Source: Pomacea canaliculata (taxonomy: Eukaryota > Mollusca > Gastropoda > Architaenioglossa > Ampullariidae). Taken from it: DNA of 64,000 bases. Made by a program: the position numbers and the translations under genes. The notes beneath the pieces were generated by a model. The model worked only from the letters and a program-made list of their open reading frames with translations. It was not told the origin of the DNA and did not search any database. Positions 11,906 through 23,000 of this stretch are shown in pieces (within the stretch, counting starts at the first letter, position 1; each line of letters opens with the position of its first letter). Location of the stretch: NCBI RefSeq assembly GCF_003073045.1, contig NC_037590.1, positions 40,726,751-40,790,750 of the forward strand, in the 5' to 3' direction.

Positions 11906-12126
11906 CCCTAAGAGCTGCCACTCCTGCAGGCTGATCCAGCAGAACTAGAATTAAGTCTGTACAACAGCCAGGTATCTCCGTACGTCAGATGCATGCAGAT
12001 GTACGTGTGCTTACACGTGAGACTTGTCATCCAGCAGTACGTGATCTCTACGTCAGGTACATAGACAAAGTACGGCCCGCAGACGTTTTTGGACAGGCCC
12101 GTCATGTGAAGTGCACTTATCTTCAT

Positions 12127-12185
12127 TAAAAAAAAACAAAAAAAAAAAAAAAAAAAAACAAAAAACAAAAAAAAAACAAAAACAA
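12127..12185. repeat. A/C-rich low-complexity tract
   Basis: Nearly pure A interrupted by single C residues. It lies between two hAT MITEs and could be the tail of an old retro-insertion, but no element body is recognised. Confidence 0.8.
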
Positions 12186-12227
12186 ATCAGCCTAGGTTAA
12201 TTTGATTTAAATGTAATTTATCTAGTA

Positions 12228-12694
12228 CAGTGATGCCCAACCTTTTTCGGCCTGCGGGCCATACACATTTCCGACATGCGTGTCACGGGCCACTTCATCG
12301 CAAAAATACAACAAAAAAAAAAAAAGAGAGAAAAAAATAATAGAGCAGATACCATTTTTATTAGAAACAAGTTGTACTTACCATTAATTATGTAGTAACT
12401 AGTGAGATATTTGAAGTTGTTTACCCGAAACCAACTTCTGAATGTCTGGCTGCATCGTAGAGACACCAAGTCGGAGCATTGAATCGAAATGTTCGTCCAT
12501 CGAAAAAAAGATTGAGAGACGCCCCTACGTAGGGATAAATACTTCTTCTTCTTCCCTTCTTTTCATTTTTTTAGGTCTTTTTTTTTAATTACTAACATGC
12601 CGATTTCCTGCACTGTGGGCAGAAGTTTCGCGGGCCGGATGGCACCGCGTCGCGGGCCGGATATGGCCCGCGGGCCGTAGGTTGGTCATCCCTG
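12228..12694. mobile_element. 467-bp non-autonomous hAT with perfect 8-bp TSD (copy 1)
   Basis: Left end CAGTGATGCCCAACCT, right end reading inward CAGGGATGACCAACCT. The flanking duplication ATCTAGTA is perfect (12,220-12,227 and 12,695-12,702). Subterminal CGGCCCGCGGGCC-like motifs repeat at both ends. The interior is AT-rich and non-coding. The copy at 32,972-33,402 is the same family in opposite orientation; their interiors align over almost the full length. Confidence 0.95.
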
Positions 12695-13521
12695 ATCTAG
12701 TAGAAATCGGCAGTCCCTAACGCCATCATGTGTTGTCTATTCCATTATCAATATAGGTTTGTTGTGTAGTCACCTGAGGTGAGTTTTTGGTATATATGTG
12801 TTACCGGCACGACACATTATTTAGAATCTTGAGACTGGCCCACAAAAGAAAACTTTGCCCCCCCCCCTGCTCTGCGACAACTACATATAGACCTCTCCCC
12901 CCCCCCACACACACACAGAGTCTGTATAAGGATTTACAACTGCAATGTGTATACCTCAATACCTGGTTTTCTTTCTAGAATCGTGGATACGAACCCTACA
13001 CATGCAGGACCTGCTTTTTACTCGAGAACAATTAAGGTGCCAATTACGCTGATTTTCGCCAGCTGTTTATACTGCATGCTGGGCATTACCTCATATACAT
13101 TAAGGTCAATCTCGCGTGGATGGAGGAAGTGGTGGTGGGGTGGGGGTAAAATGAAAAGTGGAGGGAAGCAAGGCAATGACAGTAATAATCGCTGTCCCAA
13201 ACAAGCGCTCCCACTACAGTGTGGTTGCATGATTGCTCTCTTTCTCTCTCTATATATATATATCACTATTTTCTAGGTTAGAGGATGTTTAAGGGGAAGT
13301 GGGATAACCCTTCAAAAATGTAACTGGGGATATATAGCAAAATTAAATCCTTGGCTTTTTTACGGATAGGAAATGCTGAGTTGTAGGAAAATGAAGCGTT
13401 AGGACTTTCAGGATCAGCTTTTGTGAGTGCGGTTCCCTATTCTCAATCACGCTGGCTTTATCGACCATTGCGATGGATGGTCAGGCTAATTATATTTATA
13501 CTACTCAAGCCGTCTGGTCAG

Positions 13522-13547
13522 TGAGACCCCAGCTTAGTTGGGGTCTC
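13522..13547. other. Near-perfect GC-rich hairpin
   Basis: GAGACCCCAG, a short loop (CTTAG), then TTGGGGTCTC: a 9-10 bp stem. It sits just outside the transposon cluster. The terminator or Helitron-end reading is not supported: no CTRR end follows at the right distance on either strand. Confidence 0.6.
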
Positions 13548-14311
13548 TTATTAGCAGGTGGACATCGTCGACAGTGCGCCAGTCGCTGACAAGGGAAGGG
13601 GTTAAATGTAGAATCCACTTGAAGGGTTATACAGCTGAAGGAAAATAAATAGGCGAATAAAAATGATAAACAACAAAAGCTCTACTTTCCTAACTTCAGG
13701 GGAAACGTACGGAAGTCCGTTGCTCTTTGATGCACAGCACCTGTCCATAGTGTACCGTAAAGAGAAGGCAGTGGCGTAGGAACCAGGGGGGCAGCGGGGG
13801 CGGCCGCCCCCCCAAGGAAAATACAGGGGGGGCAGGAATATCCGTTTGCCCCCCCAATATTTGAGACGTAATTCTCACAAAGAGCAAAGAACTGAAGAAA
13901 GTAGGGGAACGTAGAGAGGAGACGGTCATCACCGTCACAAAAGCGGCCCTGAGGCAAGTGGAGGCTCTAACACCTCTGACGATCAGATCGGGGACAGTCC
14001 GTTGGTCTTGTTTGCCATGCTAATTGCAGGCTGTGTTGAAGCCTCAGCGAAGAAAGCAGCCGGACAGTACATCGGTACATCGAGTGTGGTCTCCCTCCCC
14101 CCTGCCCCATATTGCGACGCCTTTTCTTTGGCGGTTTTCGTTTGACCAACATAAAACATCCCCCACCCACTCGCTGTCACCCTAAAATTATCTGCTATCG
14201 CTTACAACCAAAGGGGCCGCACTGGCCATCGGGAACACAGAAAGCCAGTAACGAATTAGTTGCATACCAATACCCCAGTGAGTCTTGCCAATCAGACAGG
14301 AACCCTTACAC

Positions 14312-16994
14312 CAGCGGTTCTCAACCTTTTACATGTGGCGACCCCCCTAACGAACACCGGTACGTCCGCGACCCCCCTTAGCCGGCTAGGTCGGTGGAAG
14401 AGCGGGGGGGGGGGGAGCTTTAGCTAACCTCGAACGCCGCGTCGAGGAAATCAATGCAATTCAACAACGGAAGAACAAAGTTGGTATCTGCAAGAAGTAT
14501 AACTGTTAATGAAATTTTACTAAGCTAATAAATATTATTTTATTGGACACTCACTTTGATTAATGAGAAGGTTGAGCCTGCTTGCTATTGCATAAAGAAG
14601 CGAACCTGGGTGCGATGTTCGTACCCACTGCTATTCGCAACTCAGCCTCTGCATCCACACGATTTCTGTATTTCGACTTCAGTGCTGCCAATGCTGAAAA
14701 TCCTTGCTCACACATATATGAAGTTGAAAATGGCAGCAGAACTTTCATTGCTTTCTCAGAAAGGAGAGGATATTCACCGTTGATGCTAATCCAGAATGTT
14801 GGCACTGGTGTTGTTTGGAAGACCATTTTCAGGGATTGGTCACTCGAAAGGTCGATGAGCTGCTCTTCTTCTTGCGTGGACAACCCGCTTGTGCTAGGAT
14901 CAGCCAGAAATGGATTACGAATCCAATCGTATTTAGTCACATCAATTTCAGCGAAATAATGCTGAAACCTTTCTTGCAGTCCGTTTAGATGGGCAATAAT
15001 TACATTCTTCACCTGATCAAGATTCAAGTTGTCAGCCTTGCACTTACACAAGCACGGAAACATATCAAAAATATTTTCTTGGCGTATCTTTTGCGTCCAC
15101 AACGAAATTTTTCGGACGAAAGCATTCATCTTGTCAGTTGTTTGTAATATGGTGGTGTCCTTCCCTTGCAGAGAAGTATTCAAAACGTTCAGCTTCTCAA
15201 CTATGTCCGATAAATATGCCATTAGCAGCAGCCATCGGTCGTTCTTAAGCAGGTCAGCCTTGTTGAAAGAGTTCTCCTTCAGAAACACCCACAATTCTTC
15301 CCGCAATTCAAAGACTCTTGCGAGAGCTTTTCCACGCGACAACCACCTTGATTCGCAGTAATAGAGCAAGGTGTCATAGTCGGCTCCCATGTCTTGACAT
15401 ATAAGAGAAAACAGGCGAGATCTGGCAGAACTGTTCTTTACAAAGTTCACCATTTTTATGACATCTGTTAGCACTGTGTTCAACTCAACACTCAAATCTT
15501 TGGAAGCTAGAACTTCACGGTGGATCATGCAGTGAGTCCAAACTACGTCTGGAGCAACCTTTTTAATAAGAGATTGCAACCCTTGTTTCTTTCCAGCCAT
15601 TGCAGGGGCACCATCTGTGCACAAGCCGACGCAGGAACTCCAGGAAATGCCTTGGTCCTTAAGGAAGTCATCGACAATCCCAAAAAAATCTTGGGCTGTT
15701 GCTCTGCGTTCAATTTTCTTGCAAAATAAAAAGTCTTCCAGAAGAGTATTTTCCCACACGTAACGAATGTAAGCAATCAAATGCGAGTCACCTGCAGTGT
15801 CAGTAGCTTCATCTAACTGCAAAGCAAAATTTTTGCTTTTTATACGACTGATCAACTGATCAGACACGTCTTCAGATATCTCAGTTATTCTTCGGCGAAC
15901 TGTGTCATTTGACAAAGGAATGGGCTTGCAGTTGCGTAGCAGCATCTTCTCCTATCATGGTCCGTACAATGTCCATTGCTGCAGGCAGTATTAATGACTC
16001 TCCGATTGTATGTGTTTTTTTTTTTTTGAGCAATGCGATAGGAAACTTGATACGAAGCCATCAAAGCTTTCTTAGGAATTGATGTATGTGAGACAAATGT
16101 TTTTTTGTCTCTTTTGTATTCTTGCAATTTTCGTTCAAAAAATTCGAGAGGTTTGCAAGCTAATTCCGCATGCTGAGTTTCCAAATGGCGCCGTAGTTTG
16201 TTTGGCTTCATACTCTCTGGAGCTAATATTGCGAGGCAAACAACACACTGTGGCCGTTCTTTACCATCAACAATAATGTTTGTAAAACCAGTTTTCAAGT
16301 ATTCATTGTCATACTTTCTTACTTTCGTAGCAGGCCTTTCTGGTTTTTCATCGGCTCCAGCACCCAAAACTTGCACATCGCTCGTTTCTTCACTTTTTCT
16401 TTTTCAAAAAACCACGCAGTCAGTTCCTTTTCGCAGCACAAATTTATCCATGGCTATCTTCTTCAGAACAAACACGTGTACTTGCATCCAAAATTTTGAT
16501 TAAAACTGCTGTCTTTATCCAGTCGCAGCGCATTGTCTGGTCATGGCCTTCTGTCAGGGACCTATAGAGTACTAGGACTGAGCAGTGCGAATGAAAGGGT
16601 GTGAATGATGGACGTTTCCTGAATGCGTGCCTTTTAGATGTTTAAAAACAAAGAGAGAGGTGTGACTGGAGAGGGAGAGGGTAGTCAGCGATGAGAGATT
16701 GGGGGGGAGAGAGGGCAAAAGGTGAGAGGAGGGAGATTGGAGACTTAATTGTTTAGAGGGGGATTGTGTTTTGAGTTTTGGAAGTGAGAAGTCACTGCAT
16801 GCCGAGACAGTGTACTTGAATAGGGAGAAGAGATTTGGAGTTTGAGCCCCCGCACCACTCGGTTACACAATGTAAACTAATTTCACTAATACCGGTATAA
16901 GAAACTTTTTTTAAAAAATGACCACCTTCGCGACCCCCTTGTAGGCACGTCGCGACCCCCCAGGGGGTCGCGACCCACAGGTTGAGAACCGCTG
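14312..16994 (-). mobile_element. 2.68-kb hAT transposon (Buster-like), intact ends, dead transposase
   Basis: Both ends begin CAGCGGTTCTCAACCT reading inward (16 identical bases), followed by GTGG-CGCGACCCCC-like subterminal sequence. A perfect 8-bp duplication CCTTACAC flanks it (14,304-14,311 and 16,995-17,002). The TSD matches the Buster-group consensus nnnTAnnn, and the encoded transposase is ZBED5/FAM200-like, also Buster-group. Intact ends and TSD suggest a fairly recent insertion despite the damaged gene. Confidence 0.95.
14560..16451 (-). pseudogene. BED-finger hAT transposase (ZBED5/FAM200-like), disrupted
   Basis: Translation starts at 16,451 (MDKFV) but hits an in-frame TGA at 16,404-16,406 beside a T-run. 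The next open stretch carries a BED-type zinc finger: CVVC, then HLETQH, with SMKPNKLRR between. The frame shifts near a long T-run (about 16,016-16,027) and again near 15,930. From 15,945 to 14,560 an uninterrupted 461-codon frame covers the RNase-H-like core: LQLDEATD, LCTDGAPAMAGKK, THCMIHREVLASK and SRWLSRGKAL. It ends with the dimerisation region (STSYMCEQGFSALAALKSKY). At least three lesions mean no functional protein, unless some are assembly errors at homopolymers. The product would have excised and reinserted the element. Confidence 0.92.
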
Positions 16995-18360
16995 CCTTAC
17001 ACTTTGTGAAAAGCTATCGAAGCACGAGGACTTCCATCTTACTACACACCAACGGTTTAGTGCGAATTGACGGCTTTGACTTCACCTAAGTAAGGCAAAG
17101 ACTCTGAGTCCCTATATTGGTAGTTTTCTTTAGAGACAGAGAGACTGGTATTATTGCTATCTACGACTCAGGGGGAAGTGCATAAGTAACATTTCTAAAA
17201 CTACACAAGGGCACTCTTTTATCATCAACGACTGTGGCTGGTACTCAACATAAGTTATCTGTGTTATACTGTTTGGTTTGTATATATGTGTCCGTGTTTT
17301 GGTAGATGGCCATAGAACGTGTCGCATCGCTGGCTCAGCACCGTCGGGTAGCGGAGCGAGGAAGGGGTGGCCCTGCGGCCATTCCACCCTAGTTTCGTCC
17401 CCTGACCACGTGGTCTGGCCAGTTTATGGCCCCTTAATTATAGGGTTGCCTTGCCTTGCGTCCCTTCCTCTCTGGTCTCTTTGATTCTCTTTGGGGTGGA
17501 TGGGGCTATTTTCCCAGGGTGTGCGGACACCAAGTTCAGGTATAGGGCTGTCCCTCTTTGTAACGTGTATTATCTCGCGGACGCTGGTCCCTGTGGGTAG
17601 GGAAAGGTTCTGGAGGTTTCTCGAAGCCTATAGAAACCTGCCACACAGGTATATGTGGACTGGGAGGACGGCGGGGCGGAAGAGGAGTTTTTGCGGTGGT
17701 GGAGAGACCTGTGCCCGTCTCTGGGAGTAGTCGGGGGTTTGCCACGTGCTGTGTGTACTGTCGCTGGAACTGGCGTGGTGTCTAGAAGAGGGTTCCAGCA
17801 ACCAGCGTATTTTCCCCGCGTTTGTTGTGAGATAGAACAAAGCGTGTCATGAGCCGTTGGGTGAGTAGGCTTAATTAATCTTTACCTTTGTTTTTCCACG
17901 CAGTTTTTCTGCCTTAAAACAAACAAAAACATACCTGAGAAGTTCCATGACACAAACGCGCTTGAATAACTGTCTCATTATGCATGTATTTAAAGAGAGG
18001 GTTGATCTGCTTAATCTGGACGAGACTGCAATGGAGTTCATTAATAGAAATCACCGAAGACGCAGTTTTTTGGCACACTGACTTGCCAACCTTGATTAAT
18101 ATGATTTATATGATTATAACGTTTATCACATTTCTTGTGAATGCGTTAGCCGGGGAGTCATTCTTTAATTTGTTTTTTCTTATTTAATGCTGCTTTGCCT
18201 TTTAACAATAAAGCAGCGTGTTGTGATGCTACCACTGTGTACGTGAGTGCGTGCAGTAACCCCCCCCCCATCCTTTTTTACGTAATGTGCGAGTGCGAAC
18301 GCCGTTCACTGTCAGCAGGGAGTTTGCCCCCCCAACGCCGAACATCTTCCTACGCCACTG

Positions 18361-19980
18361 GAAGGATCTATAAAATTGAATGCCTTACGCCGCTACAACA
18401 CAACTTTCACAAGATGAACTATCTCAGAAATTCCTGGACTATATTTGGTTCTATTCTACGGACTTATCGGGGTATCGTGGACCATCCGCGTGAACTATCT
18501 ATCGACTGGCCGGCTGACTATAGTCTACACGGCTGCATGCAACTTCATCAACGGCTTTTTGATTGCCCTCAACGTCATTTCGTACCGTCACGTTTGTATG
18601 TATATATCTGTAATGATGTGCTTCTTACTTTTTATGTAGGCTTTATTGCTAATAATTGTTTTTTAACCCTACATTTGTCGTTTAAAGTAAGTGATACTCA
18701 TGCATACCATTTGTTAAAAAAAAAAAAAAAAAAGGTCATTTTCCAATAGAAACAATTTACAGTGTGTAGCAATGGCAATTAACGGGTCCCATAGCCTAAA
18801 GGTCTTAGAAGCAGTGAAGGTGGTCCACAATGCATAGACCTAGGTATATACATTATTCTTCCTGCACTGCTATGAGTGGACAGGGGGATCGAATTTCCAA
18901 CCACACGTCTAGCTATTAAGCAAAGATAAAGTTTTTTGTAACATAAAAAGCTAATCGAACACTATACGTACAATACTAAACAAAAGCACTAAAATAAAAT
19001 GAGAATGAAAAATAGTTTATTGTCACCAAGATATGGGGGCAAATGTCTTATTTCACAAGAATTTTTTGTTGATTATAGATCGAGTAATAGCTATAGTAAC
19101 GATCGATCGAGTGATACGTATTAATTGTTTTTCGTTGTAATGGATGATTATACGTTATAGGCCTCTGGAAGCGATCAAAGGTTTTGTTATAGATATGAAT
19201 CGATGATTCGACCATTGAGATGTCATGTGGCGTTCAGTTCATTTTGGAAATCAGACAAAACGATGCAAGTATTTAATTACAATCATGAAAGTACTTTCAC
19301 ACGCACGTACAGCGCGTCTGCGGGCTTGTCATTTAAAAAAAAAACAACAACAAATATATATATAATTCACTCGTGAAACTTCAGCCGCATTAACACACAC
19401 ATATATACTTAGTCATGACTGAACTTGCATCATAGAACGCGCGAAAGACAGGTTTACAAGTTCATGCAGGCTGAAAATAAGTCATGAGTCAAAACTAATT
19501 CACTCTCTCGATCGTCCTCGTCGAGTAGCTGCTATTCAAAGGATCCTCGAGTCGCTACAAGAATTGTCAAACAATTTAAAGCACGGCTACTGTTTATTAT
19601 AAAAAAAATTATTTACTAGGGACATATGACACAAAGCTACATTAACCTGTACATCATCTTTACCCGAATGATACACTGCGATCTTCAAAATAAAATAAAA
19701 ACCCAAATAAATTGTAAGTCCTGTTACGAAATCGAGTCAATCTTCGCCAGACATGAACTGAAAGTAAAGACGACCTGATTGGAAAAGAGCAAATCAAGAA
19801 GAAAGACTTTGAGAACAAGTATAACGCATATTCTATAATATACTAATCGAAATCTTGAACGATAAAATGGCATTAAATTACGAAATAGCCATTTATGTAC
19901 GAAGATGATCGCAGACGCCTGCGTGGAGATCTCTGCACGTTAACTGGTTCCTAGCCATGTGACAAATCGAAATTTGAAAA
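18361..19980. other. Intergenic, no gene seen
   Basis: AT-rich sequence with homopolymers and no recognisable coding stretch. The proximal CDC27 promoter should lie at its right end. Confidence 0.5.
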
Positions 19981-19994
19981 CGAGGTTAACAGAC

Positions 19995-20024
19995 ATGGCA
20001 GCCGTGGAGTCTCGTATTCGCTGA
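19995..20024 (+). promoter_or_regulatory. Short upstream ORF in presumed CDC27 leader
   Basis: AGACATGGCAGCC gives an ATG in strong context (G at -3, G at +4). It is followed by eight codons and a TGA, 37 nt before the CDC27 ATG at 20,062. The AACATGGC-like context also resembles a YY1 site. It matters only if transcription starts upstream of it, which the sequence cannot show. Confidence 0.4.
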
Positions 20025-20061
20025 TGTGTTTGGTTATATCAATGATTTATTTCTCGCCAAG

Positions 20062-23000
20062 ATGCTAGTTCAAGAACCAGTTCAGGTAAACTGTTTTGTG
20101 TCACACTCACATAGGTAGAATCTCTAACTTATGTATTTTATCCACACGGTGGGTACGTAGACTTATACGGAAAAACAAATTCTCAGTTTCAAAACGATTG
20201 CATTTCGTATCACGATGAAAACTTCACCCTTCACAACTTCGTTTATTCGGTGTTGAGAAGAAAAGGTTTTTAAAAACTGTATTTTATGGTGTAATACATC
20301 TAAATGCGACCGCTCTTATGCAAGCAATATATTTTCATCTAATTATCTAATGACTGCTGACATCAATATTTGAAGTCAACAAGTGACCAACAGAAACAAA
20401 GCGGTTGTTATGTTATAATATGGAATAAGAGGCTGTGAATGTGAATTCATTTATTGAATAAGTTAATAGCCATTTTGCTATCTTTTCTTTGTAGTTCATT
20501 AAAGTATTCTCAATATCTATTATGTGTATTAATTTGTTGAAATATTTGCCTCTGAGAGTGAATATACTAACACACAACTTGTAGGTTTCAAACTCAAGAA
20601 ATGGCACAATCAGTGGGGAACTGGTGTAGCATAAGTTATGGTGCTGCATAATCAGTGGCATACAGGCTGGGTATAACAGCTGTGCAGACCAGTAAATTAA
20701 CTTCTGCCTTGTTAACTCTACCAATATAAGTATTTTATTAACATATTACTATACCATCAGTTGTTAACTATGGTTTGTCAGATTTTTTCCCCGACTAATT
20801 TGGAAAAAAATGAAAACAGATTGAAAAATGTCTAACATTTGCGCCTTAATGTAGCAGCACTTCAGATGGTAATATTGCAGGTATTATATGTTGCTGAATT
20901 GGCTAGAGCTAGTCCTGAAATGCTGCTAACTGGTGCAGTTATCTTTATTTCCTGTTGTTTTATAATTTGTAGCTTGTTTTATTTCAGTTTTAAAATTTGC
21001 CTTTATATTTTAGGCTGCCATATGGGATGCTCTACATCATTACGCATATGGCGATGCAATATTTCTTGCTGAAAGATTGTATGCTGAAGGTGTGTATAGT
21101 TTTTCTTGTTGATATGGTAGCATCTGTCATTTTGCATTGAAGTCAGTTAAAACTCTGTCTCACAGATATAAACAAATGCACATAGGTAAAGAACCAGAGA
21201 AATTCGTGACTTTAGATCATGTTTCTGATCTCAGTGAAGCTTAAATCAATGTGTTGTTCTGAAAACAGCTTAACGCTAGTTGCATTGCTTGGTTTTAAAA
21301 TCTTTGAAAGTAAGAAAATTTCAGTATTACAAAAAGAAGAACTTCTTGTAAACTTTTGAGGGATCCATACTTGTATTGTGGCCTCTAGACAGCAAGATCA
21401 TTGGCTGTTCACAAAGACTGTTAAGTGACCTACCTATACACCAGGGCTTTCGGTTGAAAGTTGTCAGCATTATCACTGACCCCTCTCATTTGCTATATCA
21501 CCATTGTCAGATGCTATCATGATGCTACAGATGGGAATAAAGTTGTTTGCCGAGAAGAGGTTTTTTTTTTTTTGCCGAAAGAGTCCACCTTACCTAATGT
21601 GATGTCATCTCAAAAATAAGACTGACAGGTGACCAAATGTTATACCTCTAATGGAGATGAGACTAGTTGTGCTCTGACAAACATTTTGACAATTGTCCTG
21701 GATGGAAGACTGACTAATGACCCCTAAAGTTATACCCATAACTGTGACAAATGTTTTGGATTGGTAATCAAGAATGTGGAACTGTGTGTGTGTGTGAGGT
21801 GTGACAGTATTTTGTTGCAGTTACACTATTATCATTCATGGGAACTCCCAGTGAAGGATATTGTTTATCTCTGTTGTGGACAGACAAACGCAAAAAAGAC
21901 TTGTTTATATGTTAATCATATGAATCATGTATTGTGTGGTGGTATTAGAAAATACTGATTTTAGGAAATAGTGCTCTACTCTTCTTTATATTGACACACC
22001 ATGCCAGGGATGTGGTATTGGCTTTTCAGGTTTGTCTTAAGGAGACTTTTGTTATGTGCAGGATCTTGTTTGTAACTAAAAATCTATACTGTTATGAAAT
22101 GCTAAAACATTTTACTCTTCATCTTTAAAATGTGTTACAGTGGCCAGTAATGAAGCCCTCCATCTCCTGGCAACTTGCTATTACAGAGGGGGTCATCCAA
22201 CACAAGCCTACATGCTGCTACAAAAACGAAGCTGTCCCACACCACAGTGCAAATTTCTTATGGCCAAATGCTGCTTAGAGACCAAGAAGTAGGAGAGGTT
22301 TTGTTTGCTTGAAATGATGACAGTCAGATTTAACTAAATGCAAGTGTATATGTGTGCATGCATGCGTGTGTGTGCAGCAATGCATTTAACTTTGGTAACT
22401 TTGACTGAGAATTGTTTCTGGTTAAAAAAGGTAACTGTTAAAACATGCTATGCTTTGATGTTATAAATTTCATTCATGTGGCAGGTATGCAGAAGCAGAG
22501 CGAATGCTTGCAGGCAATGTTTTGACCAAAACAAAGACGTTTGAAGAGATTGAGGCCGAATTTGGTGCCATGTCTTGCCATGTCTTCTCAGTCCTTGGCC
22601 AGCTATATAGGTAAGATAAATGTGATTCATATCTTTCCATATCTTCTTATTCTTGGGTAATCTCTATAGGTAGTAGAAATGTGACTTATGTTTCCTGTCA
22701 GGGCAGCAGTGTTTGTGAGGCTGTTATTTAAATACTGCAGCTGTTCGTGGGCTGCATTTATCTTACAAAAAGCTGGCAAAATCTTCAAGTTAGTGCCTTC
22801 CACCCTGAGAAAAAGAAGATAAATAATTGATTCTAAAAAATTATGTTCATGATGTATTTTGAAGCTTTAACTTTAGAAATTAAATTAAATGTTGAAATTA
22901 TAACAGACAGAAGTGTTGGATTTTTCTTATCAACATGCTTTTGTGCTAATGCAAAGAGAAAGCTTATATATACATATTGAACTTTCACAAATTCCTCTAA

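Larger units (their letters stand above)
13769..18360. mobile_element. Probable older hAT-like element, split by the nested hAT
   Basis: The left end reads CAGTGGCGTAGGAAC and the right end, inward, CAGTGGCGTAGGAAG: 14 matching terminal bases with C-rich subterminal tracts on both sides. Inside the right half (about 18,000-18,083, plus strand) a short open stretch reads LNLDETAMEFINRNHRRR. This resembles the C-terminal end of ZMYM1-like hAT transposases. The complete 14,312-16,994 hAT lies inside it. Flanks share only GAAGG rather than a clean 8-bp duplication, so either the duplication has decayed or the two ends belong to different insertions. The rest of the interior (17,003-17,980) is unrecognised GC-rich sequence. 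Confidence 0.5.

Noticed and set aside
12844..12917. C-runs and (CA)n suggesting a regulatory tract
   Set aside because: Ordinary low-complexity DNA with no other support.
14582..14959. 125-codon plus-strand frame inside the transposon
   Set aside because: Shadow of the minus-strand transposase core.
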